A stretch of DNA of 53,166 nt from Tessaracoccus sp. SD287 (GCF_017355265.1 NZ_JADIJQ010000018.1:1-53166); one strand, 5' to 3'; numbered from the stretch's first letter, positions 18,622 through 27,431 are shown. The notes: generated from the sequence alone by a model not told the origin. Numbers and translations are program-made.

Positions 18622-19434
18622 TCAGCCCTTCGTGGCGCCCGCGGTGAGACCGCTGACGATGTACTTCTGGACGAACAACGAGCCGATCATGATCGGCAGG
18701 GTGACCACCGTGGTGGCCGCCATCAGGCCGCCCCAGTCAATGCTGGCGTAGCCAATGAAGTCGAAGATGGCCACCGGCAAGGTCTTGGTGTCGGTGTCGG
18801 AGAGCACCAGGGCGAACATGAAGTTGTTCCAGCTGAAGATGAACGCCAGGATGCCGGCGGTCGCGATGCCGGGGCTCGACAGCGGCAGGGTCAGGTGCCA
18901 GAAGGCGCCGATCGGGGTCAGCCCGTCGACCTCACCGGACTCCTCGACCTCGAGCGGGAGCCCGTCGAAGAAGCCCATCATGATGTAGACGATCAACGGC
19001 AGCGAGACGAACATGTGCGACAGGATCAGCACCGTGTAGCCGCCCACCAGTCCCATCAGGCTGAACACGTAGTACCAGGGCACCAGCAGCGAGACGCCGG
19101 GAATGATGCGGGCCATCAGCACCACGACCGAGGACTTGTTCATGGCAAAGCGGCTCATCGAGTAGGCCGCGGGCACACCGATCACGATCGACAGCACCGT
19201 GGAGACCAGCGCGATGATGAAGCTGTTCCAGATGAACTCGCCGTAGTTGGCCTGCTCGAAGACGCGGACGTAGTTCTCGATGGTGGGGCTGAAGCTGAAG
19301 ATGTTCTCGGTGTCGAAGATCTGCACGGTGGTCTTGAACGACGCGATCACCATCCAGACCAGCGGGGCCAGCAGGAACACGATGATCAGGGCCAGCGCGA
19401 TGACGCGGAAAACCTTGTAGCCGGTGGAGGTCAT
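18622..19434 (-). CDS. ABC sugar(-acid) transporter permease, MalG type
   Basis: Inner-membrane permease of a CUT1-type carbohydrate ABC importer, 270 residues with six predicted membrane segments. The EAA loop that contacts the ATPase is EESGEVDGLTPIGAFWHLTL, and the C-terminus GLTAGATKG is typical of MalG-like proteins. It pairs with the MalF-like gene upstream (stop and start almost abut) and is followed by dgoD after 3 bases. The context therefore argues for galactonate or a galactonate-yielding substrate. No ATPase gene is in the operon, so a shared MsmK/MsiK-type ATPase elsewhere is expected. Confidence 0.92.
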   Translation of the reverse strand: MTSTGYKVFRVIALALIIVFLLAPLVWMVIASFKTTVQIFDTENIFSFSPTIENYVRVFEQANYGEFIWNSFIIALVSTVLSIVIGVPAAYSMSRFAMNKSSVVVLMARIIPGVSLLVPWYYVFSLMGLVGGYTVLILSHMFVSLPLIVYIMMGFFDGLPLEVEESGEVDGLTPIGAFWHLTLPLSSPGIATAGILAFIFSWNNFMFALVLSDTDTKTLPVAIFDFIGYASIDWGGLMAATTVVTLPIMIGSLFVQKYIVSGLTAGATKG

Positions 19435-19435
19435 G

Positions 19436-20371
19436 TCACTTGCCCTTCTTGTTGCCGCGGGTCAGTGCGAACATCAGGATCACGATCAGCAGGAAGAAGA
19501 AGATCAGCACCGCCGAGGCCAGCCCGTACTCGTTGTAGTCGAAGCTCAGGCCGTAGGCGTACACGTTGAGGGTCTCGACCTCGTTGAAGGAGCCACCGCC
19601 GCGGCCCTTGGTGGCGTAGAGGATGTCGAAGGTCTTCAGGGCGTCGATGCCGCGCAGCAGGATCGCCACCAGCACGGTCGACTTCATCAGCGGCAGGGTG
19701 ATGAACCAGAACCGCTTCCAGGCGTTGGCGCCATCGATCTGGGCGGCTTCGTCCGGTTCGTCCGACAGCGACGAGAGGCCGGCCAGCAGGATCAGCGCCA
19801 CCATGGGCGTCCACTGCCAGATGTCGATGAACATCGTGGTCCACAGCGCCGTCGACTCGCCGGCCAGCCACGGCTGGGGTGGGATGCCGACCCAGCCGAG
19901 CATGGTGTTGACCACGCCGATGTTCGGGTCGAAGATCAGGCGCCACATCATGCCAACGGCGACGGGAGTGGCCACCAGCGGCAGCAGCACGGCCACCCGC
20001 ACCCAGCGCTCGCCGCGGAACGGGCGGCGCAGCAGCAGCGCGATGATCATGCCGAGGATGACCTCGACGACCAGCACGACGGTGGTGAACAGCACGGTGC
20101 GTCCCACGGCCGGCCAGAAGCGGTCGGTGTCGGTGAGCATGTCGGTGTAGTTCTCAAGACCGATCAGGTCGCGTTCAGCCTGCACCGAGCCCTGGGCATC
20201 GGTGAAGCTGAGGTAGCCGGTCCAGACCAGCGGGAAGATGATCATCAGGGCGACGAACAGCATCGCGGGGGCAGCGAAGACCCACTTGCGATGGTCGTTG
20301 GCCCACTGTGCCCATTTCGGCGTCGTGCGCATCGTGTACGCGCGATCGCGGGTGGCCAGGTCATTCGACAT
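19436..20371 (-). CDS. ABC sugar(-acid) transporter permease, MalF type
   Basis: The 311-residue partner permease of the CUT1-type importer. It has a cytosolic N-terminus, then about six membrane segments starting with WVFAAPAMLFVALMIIFPLVW. The EAA loop is DEAAQIDGANAWKRFWFITL. It ends in a Lys-rich tail (TRGNKKGK). The gene is separated from the binding-protein gene upstream by 138 bases with a strong perfect hairpin, which could keep binding-protein mRNA more abundant than permease mRNA. Confidence 0.92.
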   Translation of the reverse strand: MSNDLATRDRAYTMRTTPKWAQWANDHRKWVFAAPAMLFVALMIIFPLVWTGYLSFTDAQGSVQAERDLIGLENYTDMLTDTDRFWPAVGRTVLFTTVVLVVEVILGMIIALLLRRPFRGERWVRVAVLLPLVATPVAVGMMWRLIFDPNIGVVNTMLGWVGIPPQPWLAGESTALWTTMFIDIWQWTPMVALILLAGLSSLSDEPDEAAQIDGANAWKRFWFITLPLMKSTVLVAILLRGIDALKTFDILYATKGRGGGSFNEVETLNVYAYGLSFDYNEYGLASAVLIFFFLLIVILMFALTRGNKKGK

Positions 20372-20464
20372 GGGAGTCCCTCGGCAGATGGTGGGGGCGG
20401 TCAGCGCCAGGGCGCTCCGCCAGGGGGGTGGCGCGGGCAGAGGTGAGCCGCGAGGGGCGAACGG

Positions 20465-20497
20465 CCCGGGGGGACGCGCAGCGCGCGTCCCCCCGGG
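20465..20497 (-). terminator. Perfect 15-bp intercistronic hairpin
   Basis: CCCGGGGGGACGCGC (20465-20479), loop agc, GCGCGTCCCCCCGGG (20483-20497). It lies 13 bases after the binding-protein stop and before the permease genes of the same operon. There is no U tract, so partial termination or 3'-end protection is more likely than full termination. Confidence 0.75.
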
Positions 20498-20509
20498 AAC
20501 CGCTCGGGG

Positions 20510-21796
20510 TTACTTGTTCTCGTCGTCGAGGAAGGCCTGCAGGTCGGTCTGCGCCTTCTCGATGGAGGCGGCGATGTCCTTGCCGGTGATGCCGTCGACG
20601 ATAGGCTGGCCGACCATCTCGCGGGCCTTGGCGACCTGGATGACCAGGGGACGGTCGTGACCGACACCTTCCTTGGCGTTCTCGCTGATCGCCTTGGCCA
20701 GGTCCTGGGGGAAGCCGGAGGTGCCGGCGGCGTCGTCCCAGGCCGAGTTGCGGGCCGACATCAGACCGGCCTTCTGGTTCTCCAGCGTCTTGGCCTTCGA
20801 GGTGGCCCACTCGATGAACTTCCAGGCGTTGTCCTGGTTCTTGGACTTGTTGTTGATGGCCAGGCCCCACGACGGGATGTTGAACGGGCGACGCCCGGCG
20901 GGCCCCTTCGGGAAGGGCGCGAAGCCGACGTTCTCGGCGACCTTGGACTTGGTCTTGTCGGTGGCGTTGGTGTAGAGCACGTCGGCCTCGGTGTAGAAGG
21001 CGGCGTTGCCCTGGGTGAAGATCGCCATTGCCTCGGGCCAGCTCATGTCGGTCGAGACGTTCTGCGGACCGGTCTCACGGATGAGCTTGGCGTACATCTC
21101 GTAGGCCTGCTTGGCCTCGGGGGTGTTCACGGTGGCGGTCTTGCCGTCCTCGCTGTGGAAGTCGCCGCCGTAGCTGTACAGGTAGCTCGAGAACTGGGTG
21201 ACCGCCGCGCTGCGTCCGGTGCGGGCCACGAATCCGGCCTGACCGGTCTGGGCCTTGGCCTTGGTGGCCATCTCGAACAGTTCCTCCATGGTGTCCGGCG
21301 GTGCCGAGGCGCCGATCTTGGTGAGGATGTCCTTGCGGTAGTAGAGGCACTCCCGCTCGGTGGTCAACGGGACGCCGACGACCTTGCCCTCGTAGGTGCT
21401 GGCCTCGACCGGACCGGGCTGGTAGTCCTTCCAGTCGTAGTCGGCGTTCGCGGTGACCTTGCTGGTCAGGTCGAGCAGCCAGCCGTTCTTGGCGAACAGC
21501 TTGCCCTCCTGCAGCGGGCGGTACATCAGCACGTCCAGGTCGTCGGTGCCGGAGTTGAGCTTGACGTTGTACTGGTCGGACAGCTGGTCCTCGCCGAGCT
21601 GGGTGAGCTTGACCTTGAGGCCGCTCTCCGACTCGAACTCGGGGATCAGCTTCTTGATGGCCTCGGTCCAGGGGTGGTTCGACAGCGTCACCTGCAGTTC
21701 GGTCGAGGTGGCCCCCGAGTCGTCGCTGCCACAGGCAGCCAGACCGGCCACGGCGGCAGCGCCGGCCGGGATCGTCAGAACGGTTCTACGCTTCAC
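20510..21796 (-). CDS. ABC transporter substrate-binding lipoprotein (CUT1, galactonate operon)
   Basis: Extracellular solute-binding protein of family 1, 428 residues. The lipoprotein signal starts KRRTVLTIPAGAAAVAGLAAC, with the lipid-modified cysteine at C22. Mature features include ELQVTLSNHPWTEAIKKLIP, LDVLMYRP, VGVPLTTERECLYYRKDIL and the C-terminal GKDIAASIEKAQTDLQAFL. The twin-basic KRRT start might allow Tat export, but this is not certain. I chose GTG 21796 because a GGAGGAAA Shine-Dalgarno lies at the right distance; the frame runs further upstream without support. First gene of the operon under the GntR operator. Confidence 0.92.
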   Translation of the reverse strand: MKRRTVLTIPAGAAAVAGLAACGSDDSGATSTELQVTLSNHPWTEAIKKLIPEFESESGLKVKLTQLGEDQLSDQYNVKLNSGTDDLDVLMYRPLQEGKLFAKNGWLLDLTSKVTANADYDWKDYQPGPVEASTYEGKVVGVPLTTERECLYYRKDILTKIGASAPPDTMEELFEMATKAKAQTGQAGFVARTGRSAAVTQFSSYLYSYGGDFHSEDGKTATVNTPEAKQAYEMYAKLIRETGPQNVSTDMSWPEAMAIFTQGNAAFYTEADVLYTNATDKTKSKVAENVGFAPFPKGPAGRRPFNIPSWGLAINNKSKNQDNAWKFIEWATSKAKTLENQKAGLMSARNSAWDDAAGTSGFPQDLAKAISENAKEGVGHDRPLVIQVAKAREMVGQPIVDGITGKDIAASIEKAQTDLQAFLDDENK

Positions 21797-21863
21797 AGAT
21801 ATTTCCTCCGCGTTTCCCTGCGCCGCGCAGGGGTTCGGCATCGTTGCCTAGCCCTAGACTGGT

Positions 21864-21882
21864 GAATAAGTCAGACTTATTC
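21864..21882. promoter_or_regulatory. Palindromic GntR/FadR-type operator
   Basis: GAATAAGTC-A-GACTTATTC, a perfect 9-1-9 palindrome in an AT-rich patch between the divergent GntR regulator gene (ATG 21903) and the binding-protein gene. A TAGACT -10-like box at 21855-21860 lies next to it, so binding would cover the regulator's transcription start and probably the divergent promoter. Confidence 0.8.
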
Positions 21883-21902
21883 AAGTCCTGAGGGGGTGAA
21901 AG

Positions 21903-22733
21903 ATGCAGATTCGCAACATTTACGATGCCGAGCCCAATGCATCGCCCGACCATGCGCCCCGCCGGTTCATCCCCGAACCCGAACCCACCAGCAGCCGTCG
22001 CCACGACATCCTGGAGTCCCTGGGCCAGGCCATCTGCGGCGGCGGGCTGCACGAGGGCGACGTGCTCAACATGGACGAACTCGCCACCCGCTTCAAGGTC
22101 TCCCGGCCAGTGGTGCGGGAGGCCTGCGGTGTGCTGAGCTCCCTGGGGCTGGTCGTCTCGCGTCGTCGCGCCGGCACCGTCGTCCAGGCGCCCGACCAGT
22201 GGGAACTGTTCAGCAGCGACGTCATTCGCTGGCGCCTCAACTCGACCAGCCGGGCCAGCCAGATCATGGAACTGTCCGAGCTGCGGTCCTCCATCGAACC
22301 GGCCGCCGCAGAACTGGCCGCCAGACGTGCCACCGCGGCCGAACGGGAACGGCTGGTCGACTGCCTGCAGGTGCTGCTGGCTGCCGGCGAGGCCGGCGAC
22401 ATTCCCGGTTTCCACCGCGCTGACAAGCAGTTCCACACCCTGATCATGGTTTCTGGGCACAACTCGATGTTCGCCCAGCTGCACCGCTTCGTCGAGGGCA
22501 TGCTCGAGAGCCGCTACCGGCAGGGCCTGATGCCCGACGAGATCGACCCCTGGGCGCTGGCCTGGCACTCGTCGCTGGGCCGCGCCGTGATCGACGGCGA
22601 CCCTGCGGCCGCCCACGCGGCTGCGCGCAAGATCGTGGCCCGCTCGGCCGACGAGATGATCGAACTCTCCGAGCTGCCCGCGCCAACGCCCACCAGCGGG
22701 GTGCAAGCCGAGGGCTGGTTGGCACGCGGCTAG
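21903..22733 (+). CDS. FadR-subfamily GntR regulator of the galactonate operon
   Basis: A 276-residue regulator with an unconserved ~30-residue N-terminus and a GntR winged helix at about 33-95 (LNMDELATRFKVSRPVVREA, then LSSLGLVVSRRRAGTVV). An FCD ligand domain at about 115-250 has SELRSSIEPAAAELAARRAT, the RADKQFHTLIM metal/ligand segment and a later HSSLGRAVIDGD. By position it is the analogue of DgoR, a galactonate-responsive repressor, and the palindrome at 21864-21882 is its likely site. The effector is inferred from context. A GAGGGGG Shine-Dalgarno precedes ATG 21903. Confidence 0.88.
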   Translation: MQIRNIYDAEPNASPDHAPRRFIPEPEPTSSRRHDILESLGQAICGGGLHEGDVLNMDELATRFKVSRPVVREACGVLSSLGLVVSRRRAGTVVQAPDQWELFSSDVIRWRLNSTSRASQIMELSELRSSIEPAAAELAARRATAAERERLVDCLQVLLAAGEAGDIPGFHRADKQFHTLIMVSGHNSMFAQLHRFVEGMLESRYRQGLMPDEIDPWALAWHSSLGRAVIDGDPAAAHAAARKIVARSADEMIELSELPAPTPTSGVQAEGWLARG

Positions 22734-22736
22734 GGT
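22731..22736 (+). promoter_or_regulatory. -10 box of leaderless MATE promoter
   Basis: TAGGGT, 6 bases before GTG 22743; its first three bases are the stop codon of the GntR gene. Confidence 0.5.
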
Positions 22737-22742
22737 GACCCG

Positions 22743-24074
22743 GTGAGCGTTGCCCAGCGGTCGGTGAGTCGCGAGATCCTCGCCCTGGCCGTCCCCGCGT
22801 TCGCCACCCTGGTCAGCGAGCCGCTGCTGTTGCTGGCCGACTCGGCCATCATCGGCCACCTCGCCACCACCAGCCTGGCTGGTCTCGGCCTGGCCGGGAA
22901 CGTGATTGGCGTGGTGGTGGGGCTGTGCATCTTCCTGGCCTACGGCACCACCTCGTCGGTGGCCCGGCTGCTCGGCGCCGGTCGTCGCCGTGATGCGCTC
23001 ACCGAGGGCTTCGACGGGATGGTGCTCGGCGCCGGGCTGGGTCTGGTGCTGGCCCTGCTGATGCAGCTTCTCTGCCCGGCCATCATCGGGCTCTACCACC
23101 CGTCGCCCCAGGTGGCCGGCGAGGCACTCACCTACCTGCGGGTCACCTCCCTGGGGTTCCCGGCGCTGCTGGTGATGCTGTCCTCGACCGGCGTGCTCCG
23201 CGGGCTTCAGGACACCCGCACCCCGCTCTACGTCGCCGTCGGGGTCAACCTGTGCAACATTGGGCTCAACCTGCTGTTCGTCTACGGCCTCGGCCTGGGC
23301 ATCCTGGGTGCTGCCATTGGCACCGTGCTCAGCCAGAGCGCCGCGGCCGTGCTGCTGGCGGTCGTCGTCCTGCGCGGTGCCCGGCGCGAGCAGGCGCCGC
23401 TGGTGTTCCGTCCGGGCGGCATCCTGAAGGCTGCCCGCAGCGGGGTGTGGCTGGTGCTGCGCACCGCCAGCCTGCAGACCTCCATCACCGCCACCACCAT
23501 CGTGGCCACCCACCTGGGCGTGATCGGGTTGGCGGCCCACCAGGTCGCGAACTCGTGGTGGTCGTTCCTCGCCTTCGCCCTGGATGCCCTGGCCATTGCC
23601 TGCCAGGCCATCATCGGACGACACCTGGGCGCCGGCGACGTGGCCACGGCGCGCCACGTCATGCGCACCGCCCTGCTGTGGGGAGTCGGCGGCGGCGCCG
23701 TCCTGGGGGCCGTGATCATCGCCGTCCGTCCGCTGCTGATGCCGATCTTCACCCCGGACGCCGCCGTCGCGGCGCAGTTGTCCGGCGCGTTGCTGGTGAT
23801 CGGCCTGCTGCAGCCCCTGGCCGGTGTCGTGTTCGTGCTGGACGGGGTGTTGATCGGCGCCGGGGACGCCCGCTACCTGGCCCTGGCCGGACTGCTCGCC
23901 ACCGCCCTGCACCTGCCGTTCGTGTGGCTGCTGGACGTCAACGGGCCGAGCCTGTGGGCGTTGTGGGTCGTCTACGGGGTGTTCATGCTGGGACGCGGGT
24001 TGACCCTGGCCTGGCGGGTGCACGGCGCCGCCTGGATGCGCCTGGGTGCCGACAGTACAGGTGCTGCTGGCTAG
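22743..24074 (+). CDS. MATE-family efflux transporter (DinF-like)
   Basis: A 443-residue polytopic protein with about 12 membrane segments in two MATE repeats: LALAVPAFATLVSEPLLLLADSA at the N-terminus and a second half from about residue 235. DinF-subfamily features include DSAIIGHLATTSLAGL, GVLRGLQDTRTPLYVAV, the second-half ATHLGVIGLAAHQVANS, and DGVLIGAGDARYLALAG. MATE proteins export drugs or metabolites by Na+ or H+ antiport; the substrate is unknown. GTG start with leaderless layout. Confidence 0.92.
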   Translation: MSVAQRSVSREILALAVPAFATLVSEPLLLLADSAIIGHLATTSLAGLGLAGNVIGVVVGLCIFLAYGTTSSVARLLGAGRRRDALTEGFDGMVLGAGLGLVLALLMQLLCPAIIGLYHPSPQVAGEALTYLRVTSLGFPALLVMLSSTGVLRGLQDTRTPLYVAVGVNLCNIGLNLLFVYGLGLGILGAAIGTVLSQSAAAVLLAVVVLRGARREQAPLVFRPGGILKAARSGVWLVLRTASLQTSITATTIVATHLGVIGLAAHQVANSWWSFLAFALDALAIACQAIIGRHLGAGDVATARHVMRTALLWGVGGGAVLGAVIIAVRPLLMPIFTPDAAVAAQLSGALLVIGLLQPLAGVVFVLDGVLIGAGDARYLALAGLLATALHLPFVWLLDVNGPSLWALWVVYGVFMLGRGLTLAWRVHGAAWMRLGADSTGAAG

Positions 24075-24077
24075 AGT
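24072..24077 (+). promoter_or_regulatory. -10 box of leaderless PfkB-kinase promoter
   Basis: TAGAGT, 7 bases before ATG 24085; it begins with the stop codon of the MATE gene. Confidence 0.5.
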
Positions 24078-24084
24078 CGCAGGT

Positions 24085-25005
24085 ATGAACACAGTGCTGT
24101 GTGTGGGTGAGGCCCTGATCGACGTGGTGCATGGCGTGGACGGGCGGGTGAGCGAACACGTGGGCGGCAGCCCGCTCAATGTCGCCGGCGGCCTGGCCCA
24201 GCTCGGGCACCCGACCACCCTGGCCTGCTGGATCGCGCCGGACGACCACGGTGACCTGATTCGTGAGTGGCTGGCCGACCACGTGGTGGCGTTGGCCCCC
24301 GGCTCGGAGGGTGCCCCGCGCACCGCCACCGCCAGGGCGGTGCTGGACCTGGCCGGGCAGGCGTCCTACGAATTCGACCTGGAATGGGACCTGCCGCCGG
24401 TCGACGTGCAGGGAGTCACCCACGTGCACACCGGCAGCATCGCCGCGGTCCTGGCACCCGGCGCCGACAAGGTCCTCGACGTGCTGAGACGGGCCGCCGA
24501 GGCCGGGGCGACGATCAGCTACGACCCGAACATGCGGCCCGCCCTGATGGGATCACCCGAAGCCGTGCGTGGCCGCGTCGAGCAGATCGTGGCCCTCAGC
24601 GACGTGGTCAAGGCCTCCGACGAGGACATCGCGTGGCTCTACCCCGACGAGCCGCTGGGCCAGGTGTTGCTGCGCTGGGCCGGGATGGGCGCCGGTCTGG
24701 TCGTGATGACCCGGGGCGTCGAGGGGGCGGTGTTCGTCCACGGCGACGACATCGTGCCGGTGCCGCCGCGCACCGTCGAGGTGGGTGACACCGTCGGAGC
24801 CGGTGACTCGTTCATGGCCGGGCTGGTCTCGGGGCTGTTCGACGCCGGGTTGCTCGGCGCCGGCCGCGGGCATCTGGCGGCCGCCGGCGACCACGCCGGC
24901 ATTCGGGCGGCGCTGGCCCGAGCAGTCCAGGCCTCGTCGTTGACCGTGACCCGCCGCGGCGCCTATGCCCCCACCCGCCGCGACCTGGGGGTGCCGGTCA
25001 GCTGA
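24085..25005 (+). CDS. PfkB-family carbohydrate kinase (fructokinase-like)
   Basis: Ribokinase-superfamily kinase of 306 residues. N-terminal motif CVGEALIDVVHG (6-17), substrate-site GGSPLNVAGGLAQLG (27-41), SYDPNMRP (145-152), KASDEDIAWLYPDE (176-189), and C-terminal DTVGAGDSFMAGL with catalytic D241. The pattern resembles fructokinases (ScrK/Frk-like), but the sugar cannot be assigned with confidence. It is not adjacent to a sugar operon; neighbours are the MATE exporter and a convergent S4-domain gene. Leaderless layout. Confidence 0.9.
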   Translation: MNTVLCVGEALIDVVHGVDGRVSEHVGGSPLNVAGGLAQLGHPTTLACWIAPDDHGDLIREWLADHVVALAPGSEGAPRTATARAVLDLAGQASYEFDLEWDLPPVDVQGVTHVHTGSIAAVLAPGADKVLDVLRRAAEAGATISYDPNMRPALMGSPEAVRGRVEQIVALSDVVKASDEDIAWLYPDEPLGQVLLRWAGMGAGLVVMTRGVEGAVFVHGDDIVPVPPRTVEVGDTVGAGDSFMAGLVSGLFDAGLLGAGRGHLAAAGDHAGIRAALARAVQASSLTVTRRGAYAPTRRDLGVPVS

Positions 25006-25010
25006 GCCGG

Positions 25011-25238
25011 TCAGCCGAAGGGGTCGAACTCGGCCCCGACGGTGGCCACCCGCGGCAACTCGTGGGGCAGCCGCACCTCGACCCGCATCCCGTCGGCCAG
25101 CTGGCGTCCCCGGCGGGTCTCGAGTTGCCCGTCGACGAAGACGAAGCCGGCCTGGATCCACTGGCGGGCCTGGCCACCGGTGTCGGCCAGGCCGGTGAAC
25201 TTCAGGAACTGGCCGAGGCGGATCGGGTCTTCACTCAT
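25011..25238 (-). CDS. S4-domain RNA-binding protein (YbcJ/YaaA-like)
   Basis: A 75-residue single S4 domain: IRLGQFLKFTGLADTGGQAR, then WIQAGFVFVDGQLETRRGRQL, then GMRVEV. Such small proteins bind structured RNA, often rRNA or tRNA-like; the exact target is unknown. Complete at this length. Convergent with the PfkB kinase gene, 5 bases apart. The start has a TACCAT box 7 bases upstream (leaderless layout). Confidence 0.88.
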   Translation of the reverse strand: MSEDPIRLGQFLKFTGLADTGGQARQWIQAGFVFVDGQLETRRGRQLADGMRVEVRLPHELPRVATVGAEFDPFG

Positions 25239-25245
25239 GGGGGCG

Positions 25246-25251
25246 ATGGTA
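25246..25251 (-). promoter_or_regulatory. -10 box of leaderless S4-protein promoter
   Basis: TACCAT on the minus strand, 7 bases before ATG 25238, with no Shine-Dalgarno. Confidence 0.5.
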
Positions 25252-25301
25252 CCGCCGGTGGGCAGTCGGTGGCGCGAGCGCTCAGTGGGGCGCTCGAGCA
25301 G

Positions 25302-27431
25302 TCAGTGGGTCAGCGAGAACCGTCGGGCGACCCAGCGAAGCCCCGGCGGTGACCACCAGTTCCACTTCCCGAGCAGGCGCATCGTGGCCGGCACCAGCAG
25401 GCCCCGCACGACGGTGGCGTCCAACACGATCGCGACCAGCATGCCGACCCCGATCATCTTCATGAAGAACAGCGGGCTGACGGCGAAGCCCATCACGACC
25501 ACGCACAACAGCAGTGCGGCGCCGGTGATCAGACGCCCGGTGTTCTCCATGCCGACCGCGACCGCGCGGGTGTTGTCGCCGTGCTTGTCGTACTCCTCCT
25601 TGACCCGGCTGAGCAGGAAGACCTCGTAGTCCATGGACAGGCCGAACAGCACCGCCAGCATCAGCAGCGGTTCTGTCGGGTCGAGGTAGCCCGGTGAGCT
25701 GAAGCGCAGCAGACCTTCCCAATGGCCATCGGCGAAGATCCAGGTGGTGATGCCGAACGCCGCCCCCAGGCTCAGGACGTTCATCAGCAACGCCTTGATC
25801 GGCAGCACGACTGACCCGAAGGCCAGGAACAACAGCACGAACATGGCCGCCGCGATCAACCCGAACATCAACGGCAGGCGTTCACCGACAGAGTCCAACA
25901 GGTCGACGGTGGTGGCGGTGGCGCCGCCGACCAATGCGGTGGCGGGCGCGTCGACGGCCCGCAACTCTCGCAGCAGGTTCTGGGAGTTCTCCGACTGGGG
26001 CAGGCCGTCCCAGCTGACCTGCAACAGTGTCGCGGGGGCCGTGCCGGGTTCGGTCTGGTCGACCACCGCGACGTCCCTGACCCCCGCCACGGCCGCCAGG
26101 TCGGCGAGGTAGCCCGAGATGGCGGCCGGGTCCTGGGCCTTCTCGCCGGTCACCAGCACGTCGGCCGAGGCGCCACGGGTGCCGAACCACTGCTGCTGCT
26201 TCTCGATGGCGATCACGGCGGCCGACGAGCGGGGCAGCATGGCCTCGTCGATCGAACCCCACTTCACGCCGAAGAAGGGCACCGTCATCACCACCAGCGC
26301 GATCACGATCGGCACCAGGAAGGCGAAGGGGCGCTTCATCACCGCGGTGGCCAACCGGTGCCAACCGCCCTGTCCGGCCTTCGGCCGGGGACGGTTCAGG
26401 AACGGGATCCGGCCGCTGGTGATCCGCCCGCCGAGCAGCACCAGCACCGCCGGCAGCAGGGTCAAGGTCGAGACCATCGCCACCAGCACCGCGGCCATGC
26501 CGCCGACGCCCATGGACTTGAGGAACTCCTGGGGGAAGACGAGCAGGGAGGCGAGTGAGACCGCCACCGTCAGGCCCGAGAAGAGCACGGTGCGTCCGGC
26601 CGTCTGGATGGCGACCACCGCCGCCCTGGCGGAATTCTCGCGCCCGGTGTCGGGCATCGCGGCCAGTTCCTCGCGGAAACGGGTGACCACGAACAGGGCG
26701 TAGTCGATGGCCAGCCCCATGCCCAGGATGGTGACCACGTTGACGGCAAAGACATTGATGTCCAGCACGTAGCCCATGGTCCGCAGCAGGGCGAACGAGC
26801 CGATGATGGCGGCCCCGCCGATCATGGTCGGCATCAGGGCCGCGACCACGGACCCGAAGATCAGGATCGACAGGACGAAGACGATGGGCAGGGCGACCAT
26901 CTCGGTCTGCACGATCGAACTCGTGGCCAGGTCATTGATGTCGTCGTACATCGGGTACACGCCGGCGACGTGTGACTCCAGCCCCTCAATGGCGACATGG
27001 GTGCGGATCTTGGCGAAGCTGGCGAGCCGCTCGTCCTCGTCGGCACCCTGCAGGTAGACCAGCACCATGCCGGCCTGCTGGTCGTCGGAGACCAGTGTCC
27101 CGGTCGGGTCGGCGAACCAGGGGATCGTCTGGGCGGCGCCATGGTCGGCCAGTGAGGTGAGTTTCGCGGTGGCCTTCGCGACGATCGCGGGGTCGGTGAT
27201 GGCAGCGTCGGGGGAGTGGTACAGCAGGACCAGGTCGGCGCCGGTGTTGCCGAAGTAGGTCTGGCGCTCGGCCAGGATCTTCGCCGAGTCCGACGTTGGG
27301 TCCTCGAAACCACCGTTGGTGAGTCGGTCGAACAGGCCCAGCCCCCATGCTGCGGAGGCCGCCAGGACGACCAGGCAGGTGATGAGCACCGTGAGCGGGT
27401 TGCGGGTGAGGAGGCGAGCCCAGAGCGACAC
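25302..27431 (-). CDS. MmpL/RND-superfamily membrane transporter (YdfJ-like)
   Basis: A ~709-residue MMPL transporter with two similar halves. Each half has one membrane helix, an extracytoplasmic domain of about 130-160 residues, and a block of five helices. First-half signature: VVTILGMGLAIDYALFVVTRFREEL, followed by TAGRTVLFSGLTVAVSLASL. Second-half signature: LAVLFGLSMDYEVFLLSRVKEEY followed by NTGRLITGAALLLCVVVMGF. The Asp residues in GLAIDY and GLSMDY are the expected proton-relay residues. Such proteins export lipids, siderophores or drugs; the cargo is unknown. GTG 27431 was chosen by its GGAAGG Shine-Dalgarno and the first membrane-entry segment SLWARLLTRNPLTVL. Confidence 0.9.
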   Translation of the reverse strand: MSLWARLLTRNPLTVLITCLVVLAASAAWGLGLFDRLTNGGFEDPTSDSAKILAERQTYFGNTGADLVLLYHSPDAAITDPAIVAKATAKLTSLADHGAAQTIPWFADPTGTLVSDDQQAGMVLVYLQGADEDERLASFAKIRTHVAIEGLESHVAGVYPMYDDINDLATSSIVQTEMVALPIVFVLSILIFGSVVAALMPTMIGGAAIIGSFALLRTMGYVLDINVFAVNVVTILGMGLAIDYALFVVTRFREELAAMPDTGRENSARAAVVAIQTAGRTVLFSGLTVAVSLASLLVFPQEFLKSMGVGGMAAVLVAMVSTLTLLPAVLVLLGGRITSGRIPFLNRPRPKAGQGGWHRLATAVMKRPFAFLVPIVIALVVMTVPFFGVKWGSIDEAMLPRSSAAVIAIEKQQQWFGTRGASADVLVTGEKAQDPAAISGYLADLAAVAGVRDVAVVDQTEPGTAPATLLQVSWDGLPQSENSQNLLRELRAVDAPATALVGGATATTVDLLDSVGERLPLMFGLIAAAMFVLLFLAFGSVVLPIKALLMNVLSLGAAFGITTWIFADGHWEGLLRFSSPGYLDPTEPLLMLAVLFGLSMDYEVFLLSRVKEEYDKHGDNTRAVAVGMENTGRLITGAALLLCVVVMGFAVSPLFFMKMIGVGMLVAIVLDATVVRGLLVPATMRLLGKWNWWSPPGLRWVARRFSLTH

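Noticed and set aside
17833..19569. A 578-codon plus-strand frame opposite dgoD and a permease gene
   Set aside because: His/Asp/Gln-rich shadow composition; the minus strand matches DgoD end to end.
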